From Volutella citrinella (Eukaryota; Ascomycota; Sordariomycetes; Hypocreales; Nectriaceae): 64,000 bases of DNA. This document shows, in pieces, positions 1 through 11,584 of the stretch (the stretch's first letter is position 1; the number at the start of each line of letters is the position of its first letter). Below the pieces are notes generated by a model. It worked only from the letters and a program-made list of their open reading frames with translations. It had not been told where the DNA came from and searched no databases. The position numbers and the translations under genes are program-made. The DNA lies in assembly GCA_034401135.1 (NCBI GenBank), contig JAWZSP010000001.1, positions 3,038,001 through 3,102,000 of the forward strand, in the 5' to 3' direction.

Positions 1-892
1 TGGCCGCTTTCCCGGAAACCAGGGCAATGGTGTTAGGTAAATAGTGTCATAACTGTATAATCAGAACTGAATTATTGAGAATGCTCTCACTCCCTGAGAA
101 GGTGTAGTCAACCGGATATTTTTGAGGCTATAATGCGACATGAAATCAACCCAAACGACCCTTCGCGTCTTGCTGCACTGTTGAAAGACGCCTTCCGCGT
201 TCTCGTTGCAACCCTGCCACGCACTAGTAGCAGGTGGCTTGCCAGCTCGCTGCGCCAGGCTTTTTGGTGGCAGCAGCTGAAGCCCGAAGGCATCCGATGG
301 CTTGAGAGACGGCCAAGATGGGCATGGCGCTAAAGACAACTCATAGCCATTAGCCAGTAATGTGAGGTGGCTGTGCCTTACGTCCAGGTCGTTTGGCCAG
401 CAACAATACGGTAAGAGCAGCCCATCGCCCGACCTCGCCTTCTATTCTTAGGCACTCAACTCTGGGTGAAAAGAAACCGCCAGCACCAAATACGCCGTGG
501 CTTTTTCTCTTATGGCCAAGGCGCCTATGATTTACTCCGCCGAGTCACCCCATCTCATCTCTGCCCGAGACATGCAATTAGCACTTAACTTTACTGAACC
601 GGGTTGTGTCTCTGGGCGGGGACCGGTAAGGCTGCGATGGCTGCGATGGCGTCGACGCCTCTTTTCCTGCTTGGAATAAAGTAAAAGGCAGCCCCCTGCT
701 CATGCTGTTCTGCGTCGTTCCGCTCCCAATCGTCGTCGTCGTTGTGCGTGCTGCCGCCGACGCCGAGCCACCCATCGCGGTCGTCGGAGCTCGTTCAATG
801 AACCATCCAGCTGAAATCAACGACGAGAGTGCGACGCAGCGAGAGAGACCCGAGCCCGACAAATACAAAATACAAAGGTTGCGCCGCGCACA
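1..892. other. Intergenic / 5' flank
   Basis: No supported gene. Short open frames on both strands overlap each other and lack splice structure or recognisable motifs. A CGT-trinucleotide-rich stretch lies around 729-745. The last 200 bases are the likely promoter and leader of the surface-protein gene that begins at 893. Confidence 0.5.
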
Positions 893-2338
893 ATGCGACG
901 CACCGCCGCCATCATTGCCTGGGGAGCCCTGAGTGCTCCCGCCGCCGCCTCGCTCAAATATCCATTCCTCAATCCCCGCGACTCGGAGCCATGGACGCCG
1001 CCTCGAGAAACAGGAGCCGTTGCGCCCGAAGTCGACGCCCAAGTTGCGCTCGGCTGGACGCCCAGGCCTACCCAGGGACCCAAGTTGTTTGGCCGCATGC
1101 TGGTTGAGCGCATGGACGAGTACACTCTGGGGGCCCAGACGTGCGGCTTCGTCAACTCCAATGGAAGTGAGTTTTTGCAGCCTCTGGGTAAAAAATTGCT
1201 GACCCGGCCATAGACTCATTCACTTGTCTCACCGGCGGCCAGACCTGCAGCTACGACCAGGGCTTTCTTGGCTGCTGCGAGCCCAACAAGCCATGCAACA
1301 GTGTGAAGACGACTTGCATAAACTACGACGCCTCCGTCAACGGCGCATGCAACCTGCCCAAGGATTACCACACGCTCTGCTGGTATGTGATCTGACCGCT
1401 TTGAACAATCTGAAAATGGACGGACCGTTACTGATGAAGTGCCAACTAACAGCGGCACTGCTGGCCTCGGGGCCTGCTACACTTGGATTCTCTCCACGAC
1501 GGGGTCCGGCGGCCAGAAAGACGGCACCTTCACCTTGTTCGATTGCTCCGACGTCCCTGGAACGGGCACTCTGCTTGACTACGACCCCATCTGGGCCAGT
1601 ACCCACTCCTTCAGCAGCAAGTCGGCCGGCTCCACCTCGACGGGACCCCCGCGGACCAACCCCGATCCGGGCTCTTCCGTCCCGATCGGGGCCATTGTCG
1701 GCGGCGCGGTCGGCGGCGTCGCGGCCCTTGGACTCGTCGGCCTGGCAGCCTTCCTGCTCCTGCGCCGTCGCAACAAGGGCGGCAAGTCGCCCGAAATGTC
1801 GCCCGTCACCAGCCCCTTCGTGGCCCCTCCCGGCGGCGGCCCGGCCATGTCCATGTCCCAGACCACCACTACCCCGAGCATCGCGCCCACCCCACCCGCC
1901 GGCGCTGCATACCCGTCCGGCGTCCCACCGCGCTACCTGGGCATCCAGAAGCAGCCGCAGCAGCGACCCTCCTACGGTAATAGCATGGGCTCGTACGACC
2001 AGTATAACAACCAGCAGCCCGGGTACGGCGGACACTCCCCGCCGCCCGGACACGACCCACACTCCCCCGGCGCCGGCAGCTTCCGGCCCAGCTGGGCCAG
2101 CAGCTCCTACAACCAGTACCCCTCCTCGCAGTACGGCTTCACCGCAGCGCCCACCTCGCCCCCTCCGCACCACACCCCGAGCCCGGCCGGGTTCGTCGGC
2201 ACCACCAGCCCCGTCCCGCACGACGCCGAGAATCTGGTCACGCCGCCTCCCGGCCACCACCAGTCCTCGAGTCCTGTCCAGGAGCTGCAGGCCATCAACC
2301 CGATCGGTAATGCGAGCAACCGCGCCGAGCTCGGGTAG
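893..2338 (+). CDS. Cys-rich single-pass membrane (cell-surface) protein
   Basis: Three exons: 893..1166, 1214..1382, 1453..2338 (442 aa). Introns have GTGAGT/GTATGT donors and CTGAC/CTAAC branch sites, and all joins are in frame. Visible parts: an N-terminal signal peptide (residues 1 to about 20, ending near AAAS); a luminal Cys-rich module of about 110 residues that includes GFLGCCEPNKPC; a Ser/Thr/Pro stalk; one transmembrane helix at about 224-250 (VPIGAIVGGAVGG) followed by RRRNKGG; and a long Pro/Ser/Gln/Tyr-rich cytoplasmic tail. This layout resembles fungal wall-stress-sensor-like proteins and other uncharacterised Cys-rich surface proteins. The Cys module is not a clear WSC domain, so the ligand and function are unknown. 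The gene converges on NOP12 downstream. Confidence 0.8.
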
Positions 2339-3100
2339 GGGTGTTTTTATTTTTATGTTTTTGGAGGCAATTCAAGTTACTTGGCGCTGTGTGCGGTGGA
2401 GGGAAAAGCGATCATGAGCAGCGGAGGCAGAGCTGCCTGCGACAATGAGGCGTCCTAAATTTGAAAGGGTATGCATTGTGTATTGGCGAATGCATATATC
2501 CACCACGGTATTAGTTTGACAAGTAATGTATGAAGAAATAATATTTGGATCCAGGTTCGAGGGCAGTTGCCATGACCCGTATACCGCATTCCACGATTCA
2601 TTAAGCCACAAGGCTCTCTCCAAGTCCGCAAAGCACTGCTGGTTACCTGACTTCTTGTACCACTACTGTCATCAAGGTACCACCCGACCCAAACAAACTG
2701 CCATTGACCTGGTCACAAGTAGCAGTACTAGTAGGTATGGTACGCAGATGCAATGTCGGACGCTGTTGTTCCGGCCGTTGCTCAACTCTACAGTGTAAGC
2801 GGTGAGACCAACGGTTCTTGGCAATCCGCACTGAAGGGCCCTCAGTTGACATGGCTTGGTATATTAGCACTCACGGCACACCTGCGCACGCCAAGGGGAC
2901 GAAGCCCCACAAAACGCTCGAGGGCCACAAACTACAACGCTGCTATTTTCCACTTGCAAGAACAGGTACCCATGATTGATTTCTTGGGGATAAAGAGCTC
3001 ATACGGCTCGTTTTTACAACAACACCAAACTACCTTTTTTTTTCTATAATTATCCGAAACTCCTCTGACGTGAGCCCGTGGTCAGGCGAGCAGTCGTGCC
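2339..3100. other. Convergent 3' intergenic region
   Basis: Lies between the stop codons of two convergent genes and should hold both 3' UTRs. I see no gene, tRNA or repeat in it. Confidence 0.5.
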
Positions 3101-4907
3101 TTACTTCTTCTTTCTCCACTCCGCTGCCCTGCGTGCCCCACGGTTCTGAGGCCGGCCCTTGCTCTTGGGCTTCTTTCCAATCTTGAGGTCCTTTGGCCGG
3201 CCGTCCTTGGACGATGCCCGCCGGCCCTCAAACACGATTTGCTCGGGCGTCTTGATGATGGGCGCCGAGTCGGGGCCGGCGTCGGCGTCGGCGTCGTTTC
3301 CATCCCGGAAAGGACGCTTGCGACGCAGCTGACCGGCGGCGGCCGCGCGACCCAGCAGCTTGCCGGTACGTCCGGCCTGGGACTGTTGCTCCGGCGTAAA
3401 CTTGGGGACGTACTTCTTGCTCTTGGCTGCTCCGTTGGCGGCCATGAGCTTGGCCTTGGACCGCTCCAGCGCCAGCGTCGTCTTGCGGGGATCCTTGGCT
3501 CGCGTGACGCGGAGGGCTCTGGGCAGCATGGGCGGGAACTTCTTGCCGTCCAGAAGGAGTGCCGACTCTACATCGTTGCCGTCCTGTCGCCTCGTGTTAG
3601 TCTTCACTGGCCAGAATGACAACCGCTCCTTGGGCACAACTCACATAAAACTGCACGTAGGCAAACCCCTTGCCTACTCGCGTCTTGGGGTCTCTCACCA
3701 CCCGGACGTTCTCAACCTTGCCCTGGGTGCTAAACGTCCGCCACAAGCCCTCTTCGACATCGCCGGGAACCTTGTTGCGCTTCTTCTGCACCATCTCGCC
3801 GTCTTCGTTCTTGTTTAGGACGGTCTCGTCGTCGACGAAGCCCAAGTTCCCCACAAAGACGCAGCGCCGGTGGTCTGTCGGGCTCGGATGCGCAACGCTG
3901 TCCACCCTGATGTGCCGCTCGAGAACAACGGTGCCGTTGAGCTCCGCAGCTGCTTTGCGGGCGAGAGCCGGCGTCGAGTACACTACGTATGCGTTGGCAG
4001 ACTTGGTAGTGGCCTCCATCAATGTCTTGGTAATATAGGCCGCCCGCTTCGGCAGAGAACCGCCGCCAAAGGCTACAGATCGGAATCGGATAGACTCGAT
4101 AGTCTGGGCCGGGGAAGCATTCTCCTCAAATATGGACGACAAATGGGTCATGAGCGTCTTCTTTGCCGTCTTGGAAGAGATGGCATCGGTGGAGACATTG
4201 GCCAAGAACACGGTCCGGGCAGCCTTTTCGAGGTCCGAGGAGCCGGCATCCTTGGTTAGAGACTCATGAACGGGTATCTCGTCGTCATCGACCTCTTCCC
4301 CATCGGCCTTCTGACGCTTCTCGGCCCGCTCCACGTCGTCGTCGTCATCGGCAAGCTTGCTGAAGTATTTGCCCTCCAAGTCGTCGTGCTCGTCTTTTCT
4401 CTTCCGTTTTCGTTCGCGAGTTGGTTCTTCTGCTTCAGCTTCCTCTGCCGCATCTTCCATGGCCTCGTCCTCCGGGGCGGATCCGTCATCCTCGTCTTCG
4501 GAAGCGTCGCTGTCGTCGTCTTCGTCTTCGTCTTCACCATAGCTCAGCTCCTCACTGATCTCCGACAAGACCTCATCGTCGCCTTCACCATCTTCATCCT
4601 CCTCAACCTGGAGGTCCGCCTTTTTGTTGTCCGTTGCTGGGGCGCTTCGCGGGGTGGGTACTAGCAAGGCCGAATACCTTGACTTGGAAGGGGCCTTGAC
4701 CGGGCCAGACTAGGTCTTGGTTAGCAGGCAATGCGAGAGCGATTGGGAAGTGCTTTATGTTTCATGACTTACACTGGCAGCGAAGAGGGCATCGAGTGTG
4801 GGGTCGACGGCCTTGGATGGGGCAGACAAGCCCTTTGTGCTGTAGTCGAATTAGTACGGTTTCTCTCTGGATATCTGCCGCTGTGTTTCGACATACCCTT
4901 TGGCCAT
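3101..4907 (-). CDS. NOP12: Nucleolar RRM protein Nop12 (60S rRNA processing)
   Basis: Four exons on the minus strand: 4907..4897, 4839..4773, 4709..3645, 3583..3101 (541 aa). The first coding exon is only 11 nt (MAKG). The N-terminus contains PTLDALFA, seen in Nop12 proteins, then a long acidic Asp/Glu tract with a basic RKRKRK patch at about residues 124-131. Two RRMs follow: RRM1 at about 190-300 (RTVFLANVS as RNP2) and RRM2 at about 308-400 ([11 protein letters not shown] as RNP2, KGFAYVQF as RNP1). The tail is Lys/Arg-rich ([15 protein letters not shown], then [18 protein letters not shown]), as expected for a nucleolar pre-ribosomal factor. In yeast Nop12 acts in pre-25S/5.8S rRNA processing. 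The gene is divergent from the Dep1-like gene. Confidence 0.9.
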
Positions 4908-5561
4908 GATACCGGCAGAATGGGTTGCAGAATCTGGAGGGCGACTGCTGGTCGCGATTGGAAAAAAGTCACAAGAAGAAAAAGTGCTGGGCGACCCACA
5001 TGAATTTTGGTGGACTGGCTACTGGGGTGGCTCGCTGAGCGCGCTGCGATGGTAGGTAAGACTCGCGCCGTGGGGCCGGGCCTATGGTCATTAGCACCTA
5101 CCGATGGGGAGCGGCCTGCCAGTTGGCGGAGTTGGAGGTTGGCTTTCTGCCGCCGCTCACCGCCATGCCCCGAGATTCAGCCCGCTCTCGGTTTTCCTCT
5201 GGCGACAGACAGCGCCAGTGCAGACGGGCTGCCTGTCCACCTACCCACCGTCCGTCGCCCACCAAGACTCTCCCCTCCCAACAGCGAACCCTCCAGTGCA
5301 CACCTTCACAGTCTCGCGACGAATCTGGACTGGGCACATTCTATACAGAACCACCTCGCCCTAGCCCTCGCTACTCTGCCTTTTTTTCCCCACAGCTGCC
5401 ACAGTTGGTCATCTCTGCGACCGGCGCCAACCGCTCCCTCCCGTTGCGCGCTCCAAGCCCGACCGGCCCACCGATCGATCGCCACTCGTCACCGGGCACA
5501 ATCTTGCAACTCGTATCCAATACTTGCCATTGCGGACGAGCCTTCGAGTTGCGAAGACGAC
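4908..5561. promoter_or_regulatory. Divergent promoter region, NOP12 / DEP1-like
   Basis: 654 bases between two divergent start codons. The half nearer the plus-strand gene is CT- and CA-rich, as in fungal leaders. No specific operator was identified. Confidence 0.4.
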
Positions 5562-7669
5562 ATGGCCGCGACTGCTTCCGCAGTTCCGCGGCTCTCCCCT
5601 CCTCTGGGAGCTGGGAGCGTCGACAACGAGGACAGCAACATCTCGAGTCCCCTGAGTGAGGTCGACGATAAGAACGACAATGACGAAGAGCTCGAGCACA
5701 TGCAGCTGGATCACGATGACGACCAAATAACGCCTCCGGCGGGCGACCAGAAGCACCCCGAGGGCGGCTCTGACTCTGACAGCGTCCTCTCGGATGCACA
5801 TTCGGACGCGAACTCGGACGCCAATGACACCGAAGCCGAGACTGAACGGCTCTACGACACCCCCAAGCACCAGAGACAAAGGGACGTTGTTGTTGATCAG
5901 TTCAATGAGGGTCAGGTGTTTGAGCACTCCCCGAGCAAGCTCCGCCGGGCCGCTACCATGAATGAGGAAGCTGATGGCGAGTCTCTGGCGGGCGATGATG
6001 CTTCTGTTGGCTTTCCTCACGACTCCCCATCCAAGCGCGTATCTCGAAAGGACGCAAACGGAGGTGACGAAACAAAAATCGAATCGCAAGAACGTAAGCG
6101 AAAACGCTCACCTGCCACGGACCAGTCAGAATCCGACCAACCATTGAGGAAGCGAACCGGCTCCGTACCTGATGTAGATGCGGGCGAAAAACTTTTGGGC
6201 GAAGACATTGCCATCCATCAAGGCGAGGCTGGTCCCGCCAACGACAGTAGCGGGACCCGTTCACCTGCCGAGGACGCGAGCGCCTCGCCTCGAAAGAAGC
6301 GGAGCCCTACCGAGGATGACCTTTCCGAGCGCACGACGCGCGCAGGGAAGAAGAGTACACGCGGATCGAAACGCAAGGCAGCCATTGCGGCTGATCTTGA
6401 CCACGAGACGGACGGGGGCAGTCATGATGAGATCCGCGACGGTGCTGGTGGAACTGACGCCGAGGCACAAGGAGAAGAACTTGACGGTGATGTGGACGAA
6501 GAAGCCGATACAGCTGCGGCACATGACGAAGAGTGTAGGTTTTCCCTGTTTGCTGATTCTGTCGACCACAATGCTTACTGTTTACCAGTGGAGAGAAAGC
6601 ACGCGGCGTTCAAGGATTGGACACAAATTGAGGACATGTTTGGGATTTTCAGAGACAGGTACGTCACAAAGCCTCTATACTTTCTTCCTCTTCCGCCTTC
6701 TGACAATCCGAAAGGCTCTACAAAGACCGGCTACAACGACTTGAAGAGGAGGAGCAATCGCTCATGTCGAATACGCCCTCACACCCCGAGTTTCTCAACA
6801 TGAAGCAGTGCCTTGACGATCGACTGAACCAGAAAGTCGAGGAAATTAACAAAGAGTTCAACTATCGCGTAGGGGCCCACGAGAGGAAAGCAGTGGCGCA
6901 AAGGGCCCAAGTCTGGGGCCAGTATTTTCAAGCCATACGCGAAAAGCGAGAGCGGACGCTCGAGGCTCTCAACCAAGAGTGGTACGACGTTCAGACGGCG
7001 CGGCGCAGTGCCCACAGCCTACAGGACTGTGGCCTGTTGTTCCCCAAAGACCCGGCGCAGCGTGTTAGGAATGCAATCGCCTACAACACCGAAGTTTCTA
7101 CATTGGCCAGCATCGCCAAGTATGAAGGCTTCCCCGCGGGCCCCGAGATGAGAGGTGCTTCCCAAACGGAGCTCGAGGACGATCTGGCTGCAATTGAGGT
7201 ATGTAGACTACTACGGCTTGGCACCAAGCGTACGTCATGACTGACGGGCCCAAAGCGCGCCCGACGTGCGCGCCACAAGCCGCAGTCCCAGCAGCAGCGC
7301 GAAGAGTATCCAACCGCCTCGTTTGATCACATCGGCCCTGCTGGAGAGCAGTTTCTCCGGGACACGCCCTGGGCCAACCCAAACCACTCAGCACACAAGG
7401 CGCTCCCGACCCCCCCTGGGCCTCCCGCCGAGGGGCGCGCTGACAGTTCAGCGCCTCAGAAAGCACCATCTGCCCTGGTTCCGCCCGGTGCCAGCCTCAA
7501 AAAGGATGTCGAAGCTCAACCCCGCAAAAAGAAGTCACCAGCGATGCCAGCCCGGCTCCCCGACTCTCCCGAGCTGACCCGAGCCATGCTTAATCCTGCC
7601 CATCATCAGATGAAGCGCGTTAGCAGCCTCTCTGGTGTTAACCGCGGACCCAAAGCAGCAGCGGCATGA
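5562..7669 (+). CDS. Dep1/Sds3-family subunit of Rpd3L-type histone deacetylase complex
   Basis: Four exons: 5562..6534, 6589..6658, 6715..7198, 7256..7669 (646 aa). The ATG at 5562 is preferred over upstream in-frame codons because the protein-like acidic composition starts there and the preceding DNA looks like leader. Residues 1 to about 325 are disordered, acidic and Ser/Pro-rich with short basic patches (KRKRSP, RKKRSP). The conserved Sds3/Dep1-like region begins around FKDWTQIEDMFGIFRDR and continues through a charged helical stretch (LYKDRLQRLEEEE, HPEFLNMKQCLDDR, NKEFNYRVGAHERKA) to about residue 509. The tail is basic and Pro-rich. Known members scaffold the Rpd3/Sin3 deacetylase. 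I cannot decide between Dep1 and Sds3 orthology from sequence alone. Confidence 0.82.
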
Positions 7670-8207
7670 GCCATGAGCGGCCTCTGTTGCGGCAGACATT
7701 TGCTTTTTTTGCAATCGTCGACTTTGTTAGGGATCGAGAGGCGGATCATGACTTCAGCACTCGGAATTTTGTGATACCCAAGGGAAATAGTCGGTTTGAC
7801 GCCGCCATAATCATTACCTCTCCAATGTTTTGAATCCGGGCACAACTGGCAGCACGAAGCGATGCTATTACATAAACGGCGCAGGTTGCATTCTTTTTTC
7901 TTTTGTCGGTCTTTGGAGAAGGTGGCATTCAGTGTACGGCGGCCTCGGTCTCGCATGCCTTTGTAGGACTAGTATACAATATTTTATTGTGCCCATGCAC
8001 GGATTGGGCATGACGCCAATAACTACATGTTGTACATAAGGGGTTTAGGAGCGGCGATATCATGGCGTTGATTAAGAAGCAATTGCCGAATTGGACCGCG
8101 TGCGCTTGTTGCGACATAGGTAGCAACCCGACATATATGTATCATGCCACACCGGCATCGTCCCGCAGAAGCTAAGCGGAGGGGTTTGATGATGGCTTCA
8201 ACGTCGA
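7670..8207. other. Convergent 3' intergenic region
   Basis: 538 bases between the stops of the Dep1-like gene and COA3. It probably holds both 3' UTRs. I see no further gene. Confidence 0.5.
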
Positions 8208-8554
8208 TTAATGGGCCTCGCTTCGCTTCCTGGGCTGATCGGGCACCTTGACGTCGTCGAAATTGTCCTGGCCGACAGCATTTAGGGTGTACCAGTCTGG
8301 AGCGCTGTGTTAGAATCGACGGCAATCCGCATGGATGTGTGGGCACATACAGACGGTTCCCACGACGGCAAACAGTCCGAGGCCGGTTATGGCGTTCTTG
8401 ACAATGTAGGGTCGTCGGGCTCGAACAAGCGAGGCGCCTTGACGCAGGCGGCGGTCGTAGTAGGTAGAGTGGTTGCTGCTGTCGGAGGAGGAATTGGTAG
8501 TGTCAGGCCATGACTGCTCGTTCCATTGGATAGCAACTAGACTTACCCAGCCAT
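8208..8554 (-). CDS. COA3: Cytochrome c oxidase assembly factor 3, mitochondrial
   Basis: Small three-exon gene: 8554..8547, 8478..8351, 8296..8208 (74 aa). The first coding exon is only 8 nt (ATGGCTGG before GTAAGT). The spliced protein begins MAGSNHSTYYDRRL, has the conserved SLVRARRPYIVKNAITG stretch, one predicted inner-membrane helix at about 31-50, and a hydrophilic tail containing DNFDDVKVPD. This is the Coa3 pattern. Yeast Coa3 partners Cox14 and Mss51 in coupling COX1 translation to oxidase assembly, and the protein sits in the mitochondrial inner membrane. Length fits the family (about 75-90 aa). All three joins keep frame with standard splice sites. Confidence 0.88.
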
Positions 8555-9186
8555 TTTAGAGGAAGAAAGGGTGGTGATGCGGAGTAATTCGTACTTTTTG
8601 AGAAGAAGTGAACCGAACCGACCGAGAATTGTTGGCTCGCAATATGATGGCACGATTCTGGGCTTCAATTATTTGATAAGGCGATACTGCTAGTGGTCGC
8701 TGGAGAAGTTTGCGGGCCAACCCCGGCTAAACCACATGGGCGTTACGTGACGTATCGGCCGGCTGCTTGGACCAGGGTCCGTCCATCCACGCTCTGGCTC
8801 CCGCGTCAGGACCTGTCGCCAAAATCTTGCCGGCGGCTTGCTGCATCACGACCATTCACACGCCGCGCCAGCGAACCCCCATCGAATTGGAGCACATCGA
8901 TACCGCCGACGCCGCGCACAACTCCAGCGGCACCGCTCGCGACGAAATACCATTTAGGACGCCCTGCGTATTATGACGACGTAGGAAGGGGGATGCCCAC
9001 TGGCAAGCTCAGTCGAGTCGCGCGACCTGAAAGAAACGAGCTACGACGACGATACCCCCCCACGCAGTGACAGCTCGGCACGAGTCCACAACACTCATTT
9101 TCACGACGAGATAACTACGGGTAACAAGGCACCCGCCATAGCCCGCCACTGGAGCCCATCTTCAGCGCCTGCAGCCTTCATCAGCC
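8555..9186. promoter_or_regulatory. Divergent promoter region, COA3 / PTA1
   Basis: 632 bases between two divergent starts. The plus-strand open frames in it overlap one another and show no conserved motif. I treat it as promoter and leader sequence. Confidence 0.4.
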
Positions 9187-11584
9187 ATGTCGGCCGCCCT
9201 GTCCGTCCCTGAGCAGCTGCACCAGCTCGCCGACGCCCGCAAGCTTGTTCTGGGCGACGTGAAATACTATCCCAGCGTCGTCAAAGGAATCCTCCCCATC
9301 ATTGGGCCCTCTGCGCCCCTTGAGCTGCGACGATGGGGAGCCGAGTTCCTCGCCGAAGCCTTTGCGACACCCGCGCTGCCGAATGGCGAGAAGGAGACGA
9401 TGCAGCCATACGTCCTGACGACGCTCGAATCCATGGTGGAGAACGAACGGGAAGACCCCCAGGTCCTGCGAAGCGTCATCCAGACTGCCGCAAGCATCTA
9501 CCCCCTGGCGATGCGATGGATGTGAGTTGCTGCTGCCTGCACTTTGCTATCATTGATCACGGTTCTAACAATGTGTCTCTACAGCATCAACAACAGCTAC
9601 GATACGATCACGTGGGAGCACATGATTTCCGTCAAACAAAAGATACTGCGAATTTGGGACCATGCTGGCCCATCGGTGAAGATATGCTGTGTTAAGTTTG
9701 CGCAGCGCATAGTCTTGGCCCAGACGGTTGCGACTGGCGCAGAGCTGCGGGTATGAGCCAACATCCTAGAAAGCCCCCCCGAATTCATGTCGCTAACCTG
9801 GTACTCTATAGTATGGAGGCACACTTGATGTTTCTTTGGATAAGGTCCCACCCAACCACCAGTCGCTCGACCCTAGGACGCTCGAGGCTGAGGCTACTGG
9901 CCTTCTTGACCGAATGCTGAGCGTTCTGCAGGAGAGCAGGTAGGAACTGACACGCTAGAAGTTGAGTTGCCGTCCGCTGATAAAATGAATAGTGATGCCT
10001 TGCTCGTTGACGCAACTCTGAACTGCCTGTCCATCATCATCCGAACCCGCCCTGGCACGTCAAACCGAATCCTCAATGCCCTCCTCAACTTCAACCCGCT
10101 CAAGCTCGCCAATTCCCCCCTCACTCCGAAATCCCGTGTTATGATCAGGTCAATGGAAAAAACGAGCCGTCTCCTTCTGATCCACCTCACCAAGAGAGAC
10201 CCTCATAACCCAATGGCGCCCAGGATCCAACAGCATGTAGAACGCATGATGCGTACCATGGCCGAACTCTTTGACGACTCTGGCCGGAAGCGACACCTGG
10301 AAGCTCAGCATCATGACGGGTATGATGCGAAGCGACAAAGACTCACGCCGGCTCAGATCCAGATTCCGCCGCTGAAGCCTGGCACACACAGCCTCGCTGA
10401 TGTCTTCACCTTAATTGGTGGCGATGCGCTCAGGCACTTTGATGTATCGCAAGTCCCCGCTCCTCTCGTTGCCAAGATTGCCGTTACGACCCTCTCAAGG
10501 CTGGACCCGCAGGTACTGGCCAAGGCAGTGGATGGGATTCGAGGTCGGCTCGATGCCATCGCCAATGCGCCCCCACCAGTGCTGAACCCCAACACGGCGC
10601 CGCTGGGCGTAGACGAGGACGATGATGACTATGAGCCCGATTTCTACCAGGCCGAAGACACGGAGCAGATACTGAACAAGCTGGACAGTTCCCCGACTTC
10701 CGACCATCCTGCAGGGCTGGGTGATGGTCTCGCCCTCAAATCCTTCCATTTACCACAGCCCCCTACCTTGACCCCAGAAACGGCGCTGAGTGCTGGACAC
10801 GGGACGGTGACGCGAGTAGTCGAAATGATGAAGTCGCTTGAAGACCCTTCATCGAAGAGGATGAAGCCTGGCTTCAACCGCCTCGCTGCAAGCTCAGGCG
10901 CACGGGACTCCTGGATGACCATCCTGACGCGGCTGGCAACAAGATCTTCATCAGGCCTAGAGGAAGCGTCCGTCAAGGACGAGGATGATCCATCGCCGCC
11001 TCGGGTGCTGAGTGGCACCATCCGTGACATTCTCTACAACTATGTCATGGAGGACTTTCGACGACACATCGACGTGGCTGTGTCGTGGCTATGTGAGGAG
11101 TGGTATAATGACAAGCTACAACAAAAGGCTGGCGGCGATCGGCCGCTTCACTACGAGAAGTGCTGTTTGAGGCTCATTGACGGGTTTCTGCCGTATCTGC
11201 ACCCGCAGGACAAGGTGCTGACAAGATTCCTGAGCGAGATCCCAGAGCTCAACCAGGCGATTCTGTCTCGCGTCAAGCACATGTGCCGTGACCCCAGCGT
11301 TGTGCAGCTAGCCCTCACGAGCTTGCTCTATCTGGTCATAATGAGGCCACCAATTAAGGAAACGGCGCTGGACACGGTCCAGGGAATCTGGACCGAGTGT
11401 AAGTCTCTCCCTTCTATTACCCGTTGCCCGAGCGGCCAGCTGACCTGGACATGACGCAGTCGAGGATGCCCGGCCGATGGCCGCAAAGTACCTATCCAAA
11501 TACCGACCTGGATTTCTAGAGACTGTCCGCGAGTCGAATGGTGACGGAGCCGTTGCCACTGCGGCGCCGGCGATCGCAACATGA
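9187..11584 (+). CDS. PTA1: mRNA cleavage and polyadenylation factor subunit Pta1/symplekin
   Basis: Five exons: 9187..9521, 9585..9750, 9812..9939, 9993..11398, 11460..11584 (719 aa). The N-terminal HEAT-like helical region (about 1-330) includes QPYVLTTLESMV, SVKICCVKFAQRIVLAQ and the conserved NCLSIIIRTRP / NALLNFNPLKLA stretch typical of Pta1/symplekin. An acidic linker (VDEDDDDYEPDFY) follows, then a helical C-terminal half with DILYNYVMEDFRRHIDVAVSWL. Pta1 is the scaffold that bridges the nuclease and phosphatase modules of the CPF 3'-end-processing complex. All four introns carry consensus sites and keep frame. The length is near the yeast protein (about 785 aa). Confidence 0.88.

Noticed and set aside
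1224..2417. 397-codon open frame overlapping the surface-protein gene
   Set aside because: Shadow frame of the GC-rich exon 3; composition is Pro/Arg/Ser-rich as expected for an off-frame reading, and it conflicts with the well-spliced signal-peptide gene.
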